Origin: Nissolia schottii
Lineage: Eukaryota > Streptophyta > Magnoliopsida > Fabales > Fabaceae
Assembly (NCBI GenBank): GCA_003254905.1
Contig: QANU01005108.1
Coordinates: forward strand, 62,001 to 126,000
Length of the DNA: 64,000 nt
Direction: 5' to 3'
A program made the translations under genes and the position numbers. Below are positions 57,960 to 64,000 of this stretch, piece after piece. The notes beneath the pieces were generated by a model, which did not search any database, was not told the origin of the DNA, and saw only the letters and a list, made by a program, of their open reading frames with translations. The first letter of the stretch is position 1. The number at the start of each line of letters is the position of its first letter.

Positions 57960-60529
57960 CAAATGTTAATTTTTAAAAAGGACCCCAATCTAGTAGAATC
58001 ATATAAGGGGGAGGGGTTCCATAAGATGACAAAATATCTTTCATTTTAAGTTTTTTAACAAGTGTCATAAGGTTGCGTTTTGTACCAAAATCAGGACAGA
58101 GGATAGTGACATAGGGTCAGAAAGAAAAAATTCTATCCCTCTAGGTCCCAATTATGTGTCTCTTCAGACAAAAAATTTTGGCCCCTCTATCTTAAGTAAT
58201 GAGGTACAGAAAATATAGAAATTTTTTTCCCTTATATCTATATCTTCTTATTTTATCCCTGATATTAAACTTAGCCTACGAGCATACCCTATTAGCAATT
58301 GTTAGCTAAACTCTTAATATATTACATTCATTTTCCTTGAACATTGGTGTAACTAATTTACATCAATTCGAAGAGGCTTTAGTTACATGAAATTAAGAAT
58401 TCGTTTACTTTGAGCTGAAGGCACGTGAATTCAAAATGATTGATTTAACACAGTATTGGATAATTTATCCAATATATTCATAACTCGCATGACCCGCTAG
58501 CTACAGTGGTTCACCTCAAAAACTCATTATTACGTGATCCCGGGAAATTAAACACTTATTTTAAGTCATGTTGGTATAATCATATAGTTCATTATAGTGA
58601 TAAATAATATATATTTGCTTTATATCCATTGCACACAAAATAAAATTTGTTAATGACTCATCTCAACATTCAATTATGAAAAGCAGGTTTTAGAATCCAA
58701 TTATCTACTTCTTCCTGCACGAGTGTGTGTCGGCATTGTCTGACAAAATAAAAATTAAAAAGATGCTAACGGATGTTAATTAGTTTTCACTTAGTTCACA
58801 TCCTGCTCGTGCATCGCTGTGACTTGAGTTTGATTATTAGATTTTTTTTTTCATGGATCATTTGTAAATACATCTATCTATTTGATGAATCCAAAGATAT
58901 GCGCTGATATTTTGGACTCTAACCTTCTCCTCAAACTAATTTTTTTAATAAAAAGATTAAAATGTTAAAAAAAAAAAACACGCATTACCGTTGTTCTAAA
59001 TTAATATGCAGAAAGGTGTAACACATGGGCAGAAGATGCCACACGTATGTTTGTTAGTGGATACATAATGCCCCCACCACCATGTTTCTTCCTATGATGA
59101 ATTCAGACAAAGTGCAGTGCAAAATGTACGGATAATTGCATATTTTGATTGTATATATGCAAAGTTCGAACCTATTTGTTTTTTTTTTCTTCTTCTTTTT
59201 CTTTCTTCCTATTAGCATACTGGAAAGGAAGAAAATGGATGCACTTTACAGGTTAAGATGTCTTGCCAGTTCCAACTAATAGATATGCTTCAATTGGAAC
59301 TTGGAAGAGGAAGCCTTTTTCTATAGTTGTCCAGAGAGGCGCCCATATTCCCTTGGGTTCCACCCAAGCCAAGTTCATTTCTTTCTGGTATTTGCTATGG
59401 AATTTTGTGCTCCATTGTTGGCATGTATAATTAATATATTCAATTATCAACGTGGTATTGGTACAAATTGATACTCCATTGCTTTTGAATATTTACCTTT
59501 TTATTTTAGTATTTTTTTAAAATACATATTTACTTATTAAATTTAGATAGCATTAATTATTTTTTTTCTTAATATACTCCTATTAAATAAACTTCATCTC
59601 ATATTTATACACTATAACAACTCTCTCATATTAATAGCCATTAATTTCATAAATATATAAACAAGCACAATAAAGTATAATATTGTCAAAAAAAATTCAC
59701 TTTCATATTTTTTAATCGTTTTCTTAATTAATATATGTATATAAGAAAAAGTGAACAATTATTCAAAAAAGAGGGAGTACAGTTCATTGTTTGTTTTTTC
59801 CCTAATAATTGGAATAAGCTCAACCGGAGAGAGGGAGAGAAAGAGAAAGGAACATTTAACATACATCAAATTTAAACAAAAATTACAAAAACAATAAATA
59901 CCAAACTTGAAACCCAACAACTCAAAATACGAAAAGGGACACCTTGGACCAAACACTTGCAACAGGAAAACTACACTAGAAGACACCAACATTAATGTCG
60001 TAGAACACAAGCAATTAGATTCAACTGCCACCCCCCAATTGTAACATGATGCGAAAAATTCTAGGACACTAAGAAATATACAACTCATCGGAAAATGTGT
60101 GATTAAACGTAGAGATCAACAACACACTACAAATCGATCAAATTCAAGATTATGCCACAAGTTGCAATTCCAAATCAACACCAAAAGTAAATATGATAAA
60201 AACGTGAGTGCCGCTCCACTAAAAAAAAAACAGCGAATGCTGCAATTAGGGTTGTTAAATGGATCAGCTCAGCCCGTTTAAGCTCGACTCGATTAACTCA
60301 CAGGCCTAAACAGGCTTTTACTATTAGCAGACCAGTTTTTAATAATAAAAAATCAGTTGTGTCCCATCAAAACAGAGGTACAGAAAATACACAAATTTTC
60401 TGTCTTGGAACACAAATTTGTGTCTGTCTCAGTAAACAAACATGATTTTTGTCCCCATGTCTCAGTATTTTTGTCTTGTCTCAGTAAACAAATGTTGCCT
60501 AAATGTTTCTGTTAAAGTACAAATTTTGT
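57960..60529. other. Gene-free stretch; partial hAT-like terminus near 60250
   Basis: TAGGGTTGTTAAATGGATC and AGCCCGTTTAAGCTCGAC at 60247-60287 resemble a hAT terminus with subterminal GCCC words, but no second end was found. Open frames at 59253-59450 and 59759-60088 lack recognisable features. Confidence 0.4.
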
Positions 60530-60600
60530 ATTACGCCAGGATTTGAACTTGGGAAATCATGGCTAGACCACTCCAACCACCAGGTTATCACATGTTGTTT
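60530..60600 (-). mobile_element. tRNA-like SINE head
   Basis: On the minus strand GTGGTTGGAGTGGTCTAGCC (box A) and CCCAAGTTCAAATCCTGG (box B) occur with tRNA-like spacing, but no tRNA cloverleaf or acceptor end follows. It is therefore a SINE start or tRNA relic, not a tRNA gene. Confidence 0.5.
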
Positions 60601-61081
60601 TGTCATAATGTTGCATTATTGAGGTATGTGGAGTAGTATATTTTTTTAATTTTATTGAAATAATATATTTATTTTTGTTGCTTGTTGTTGAACTAATATA
60701 ACTACAGGTGTAAGAAAAACACGCATGGCAAGTACACCACGTTGCCAAGTAATAAAGTATTGGTCTAGGACTAATGTATTGTTCCCATGAGGACAATATG
60801 ATTAAGAATTTAATCAGAAATTATGAAATCGGAGTTGATTCAGAAAGTGGAGTTTTTAGAGCAGAAATTTAAACAGTAAATATTGAATGAAATTAGACAA
60901 AATTTAAAAACAAGGACAACGAGAAATATGATTTGATTCAATAATGATTTAGGTGATTGGGACTCCGACAACACCACTAATGTTTCCCTAATTCCGCTTT
61001 CTTTGTTATTCAAGTTATTAACGAATGACAACTTGGATTCCTATTCTAACACAAGTCTCTCTCAATAACATGCATACCTCC

Positions 61082-62338
61082 AAGGGGTGTTCATGGGCCG
61101 GGTTGGCCTATACCCGAACCCAGTCCTATATTTAGACCGGGTCCATTTTGAGGACCCGAACCCGGCCCTAGACCTGATAGGCCCGATCATCTTCGAGCCG
61201 AGTAAAAAACCAGGTTTAGACCGGGCCAAAGCGGGCCAAAATAAATTTAAAAAAAATCAGAAACAGCAGAAAAAAATAACAAAAACAGCTAAACAGAAAC
61301 AACAAAAACAGAAACAGCAGAAATAGAAGGAATTGAAACAGCAGAAGCAGAAGACAATTTTTGACCCAATGTCATATAATTTGAGGAATTCTTAAATACT
61401 CTCATAGCAAAGGCAATTTTCAACCAAATTCAATGGTAATATCAACATTTATTGCAGCTAGAGAACGGGAAGATGTCGGCTTATCGAGGGACGACGAGTG
61501 CAGCAACGACGAGGGCCAGGCGCGGAGCGGTGAGGCGAGGAGAAGAGAGGCGCAGCGAGGGCTAGGCGAGGCGCGGCGTGGTGAGGCGAGGCCGAGGCGC
61601 GGCACGGTGAGGCGAGGAGAGGAGAGGCGCGACGAGGGCTAGGCGAAGCGCGGCGTGGTGAGACGAGGCCGAGGTGCGGCGCTATGAGGCGAGGAGAGGA
61701 GAGGCGTGGCGAGGGCTAGGGGAGGCGCGGTGTAGTGAGGCAAGGCCGAGGCGCGGCGCGGTGAGGCGAGGAGAGGAGAGGCGCGGCGAGGGCTAGGCGA
61801 GGCACGGTGTGGTGAGGCAAGGGCGAGGCGTGGGCGAGGCGCGGTGATGCGAGGGTTTGATGGAGAGACAAGAGGGTGATGCGAGGCAGCGAGGGTTTGA
61901 TGCTGAGGGAGTGAGGGTCTAATTTCTAATTCTAGGTCTTCAAATAATAGGGTGAGGGTCTGATGGAGAGGGTGATTGGGTTGGGGTTGGGCCATGGCTG
62001 TGGCCAAAAAAAATTGTTGTGTGTGTATTGGGCTGTAGAATAATATTATTGGACTGAAGCCTGAAGGTTTACAAAGAAAATACTAGAGACAGCAAAGCAA
62101 TAGCATAAAAATGAATGAAGATAAATTAGATAATTATAAAGGAAAATAAAAATAAAAAATATATAATAATATATTTTGGGCCGCCGGGCCGGGCCGAGTG
62201 GCCCGGGGCTAGACCCGAACCCGGCCCTATATTTAGACCGGGTTTTTTTTTAAAAGTTTTTTTTTAAACCGAGCCAATTAAAACTGGGCCTGATTCGACC
62301 CGAATGCTTCGGGCCGGACCGGGTTATGAACACCCCTA
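61082..62338. mobile_element. hAT-type non-autonomous element carrying a minisatellite
   Basis: The ends are inverted (AGGGGTGTTCATGGGCCGG and rc AGGGGTGTTCATAACCCGG) and flanked by a perfect 8-bp target duplication ATACCTCC (61074-61081 and 62339-62346). Both subterminal parts are full of GGGCC/GGCCC and ACCCGAACCCGG words. The interior has a purine- and GC-rich minisatellite. No transposase. Long open frames in the minisatellite are composition artefacts. Confidence 0.92.
61531..61838. repeat. 77-bp minisatellite, four copies
   Basis: TGAGGCGAGGAGAGGAGAGG starts a copy at about 61531, 61608, 61685 and 61762, exactly 77 bp apart. Shared words per unit are GAGGGCTAGG and GGCCGAGGCGCGGC. The unit is itself built from GAGGCG-like subrepeats. 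Confidence 0.9.
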
Positions 62339-62346
62339 ATACCTCC

Positions 62347-64000
62347 TATGAACGACCCAATTAACCAATCTCTTAAAATTAATCTAGTTCGCTTAGGGAT
62401 TAAGTTCTATGAATCCTTTTGTAGCGTGTGAGGCTAAAGGTTGCACCACCCTTTATTTTTAATTATCTCTAAGAAATAGCTAAGTGATGATTAATTTTCC
62501 ATTACAACCTAGGTTTCTTTTCTCAAAGTTCTCTTAAGTTTACTAACAGTTCATCAATGACCAGTTAACAAAAAGCATTAAGTGCAGAGAAATCAATTCA
62601 CAATCATCGTCCCAATCAAAAGGGAAATTAGTTCATAATGTAAAAATTGAAATCACACATTATAGATGAAGAGATAGAGCTATACATAGAAGATGGAAGA
62701 ACCCTTGGAATCAAATCACAAAACGAATTGACCTTCTCCCTTGGTGTTCTCTAGGCTCCTAGTGTGTTCTCTCTCTCTCTCTCTTTCCAATAATGTATAA
62801 AAACGTAAAAGTGAAAATCGATGCCTTGGTTGCTACTCCATGGTGCATTTTGATCTAAATTCTTTAAGTTCTCAGGCTCATTCTAATCGTGTCTAGCGCG
62901 AAATGCCTAGTGTTTTGCGTGAGACACCCTCAGCAAGGCTTCAAACTTGCTCTCTAGAACATTCGTCTTGCGTGAGATATATATGCGTCTCACGCGAGAT
63001 GCCCTCATAGGAACTTCATGCGTTGCTCTCTAGAACTTCCATCCCGCGCAAGATGCATATGCGTCTCACGCGAGATGTCTCTGAGCTCCAATTTTTCTCT
63101 TTTTCTTGAGTTTTGACCCTAAAACACGTAACCAAACCATCAAACATACCAGAGACAACAAGCCAATTATATTCAACCAATTATGCAATAAAATTGCTAA
63201 ATCCTAACATATCCTAATAAAAAACTAACAGAAAAAGTAAATAAAGATAACTCTTGTTGGAGAGTTATCAATTACATATATGTATTTCATCTTTTAGGAA
63301 TTAATCAAAATATACTTGCTAATCCAAATGTTTTATTTTTTGGTATTAATTAATATAACCAAACATACTTAATTATATGTCTTTATTTTCTATGCATTTA
63401 AATATTAGTGCAATTAATAGATATTTATTAATAAAAGACAATTTTTTTATTAGATATAAAAAGGATAATTTAATTTAAATTTCTAGAAATTGTTGGGAGA
63501 CTTGCCCCTTTTAGGCCAGACTGTGGGTCAACAGATTAGTCATCGTCAGTAAGCTAATGGATACCTTGAAAAACCAAAAAATTCCACTTTCTAGAAGATA
63601 AAAATACAAATCGATGCTAATTTAAGTTGAGGCAATTGTTGAAAATTACTTTATAATTGCAAAGAATTTTTATTTTTAAACAAATTTGACATAGGCATGT
63701 ACATTAAACTAACCTAAGTTATTGATATCAATATATATGTTTTACACTAGTAGCTAAACATATGTATTGTATATTATATATATATATATATATTTTAATA
63801 TGTAAGTGACTATAGGTGATATTTATTTATAAAAAAGTTTATCACTTCTTTTTTTATATCAATCAAAAATATATTTATTTCTTATGTAAGTGATTATAAT
63901 TGAATAAGTGCATAAATAAATTTACTTTTATTCAATAATCATCGAGGGATTATCCGTCGATAGTACCCTAAAATAATTATATTTTAGGGTATTAAGGGTA
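62347..64000. other. Gene-free stretch with CTCACGCGAGAT-type repeats
   Basis: TATGCGTCTCACGCGAGATG occurs twice (near 62983 and 63058) with degenerate copies (GCGTGAGACACC, GCGTGAGATATAT, GCGCAAGATGCAT) between 62893 and 63085. A TA run lies at 63772-63795. The sequence on both sides of the hAT element (60600-61073 and 62347-63270) may be one older repeat that the hAT entered. No gene. Confidence 0.5.

Noticed and set aside
59253..60088. Minus-strand open frames of 65 and 109 codons
   Set aside because: No recognisable domain, splice context or promoter; composition like the surrounding non-coding DNA.
60530..60600. Possible tRNA gene
   Set aside because: Box A and box B are present, but acceptor and anticodon stems do not form; better explained as a SINE head.
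61639..62007. 122-codon minus-strand open frame rich in Ala, Pro, Ser and Arg
   Set aside because: Direct translation of the 77-bp minisatellite; no gene structure.

Overview
The window is nuclear DNA of a dicot plant, most likely a legume. It is AT-rich, its genes are split by GT-AG introns, assembly gaps sit next to TA microsatellites, and more than half of the recognisable sequence is transposon-derived. The legume assignment rests on the overall look of the retroelement LTRs (short palindromic words such as TAATCGATTA) and is an inference, not proof.

Five protein-coding host genes can be supported. (1) At 480-3351 on the minus strand there is an Omp85/BamA-type plastid outer-envelope beta-barrel gene of the OEP80-derived OEP36/OEP39 type. 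I resolved eight exons with consistent phases; the 3' end lies beyond the left edge. (2, 3) At 13281-14100 and 17117-17689 (plus strand) there are two type-I non-specific lipid-transfer protein genes in a head-to-tail tandem duplication. (4) At 35799-36732 (plus) and (5) 52221-53262 (minus) there are two class-I LBD/ASL transcription factor genes pointing toward each other across about 15.5 kb of gene-free DNA. The second closely resembles the LBD29/LBD16 group that acts in auxin-driven lateral root initiation.

The rest is mainly layered transposons. From left to right: a gag-only LTR retrotransposon with intact LTRs and a TATAA target duplication (5263-7650); a terminal-inverted-repeat element (about 7.9-8.7 kb); an LTR fragment (about 10.6-11.2 kb); the duplicated LTP block (11.6-18.0 kb), whose copies were later told apart by a SINE in copy 1 and a Mutator-like element in copy 2; a solo LTR (19653-21094) next to a decayed minus-strand Ty3/gypsy pol with two RNase H domains (21.1-24.6 kb), itself split by a hAT element (22839-23709); two LINE remnants (28.6-30.3 and 31.0-34.8 kb), the second holding an internally deleted Ty1/copia element (32469-34521); a Mutator-like element full of an ACAAAC-type repeat (39840-41021); a retroelement with palindromic GTCATTCGAATGAC clusters (43.5-47.1 kb); many foldback MITEs and SINE-like inserts, some inside host introns; and a hAT element with a 77-bp minisatellite (61082-62338).

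The observations I rate highest are: a stretch of about 273 identical bases in the two LTP genes that ends abruptly at a cluster of mostly amino-acid-changing differences; the recurrence of unrelated short palindromes as local clusters in three different retroelement-like repeats; a long near-perfect hairpin at 49.7 kb that could feed small RNAs; and the convergent LBD pair. No RNA genes, CRISPR arrays or bacterial-type operons were seen.
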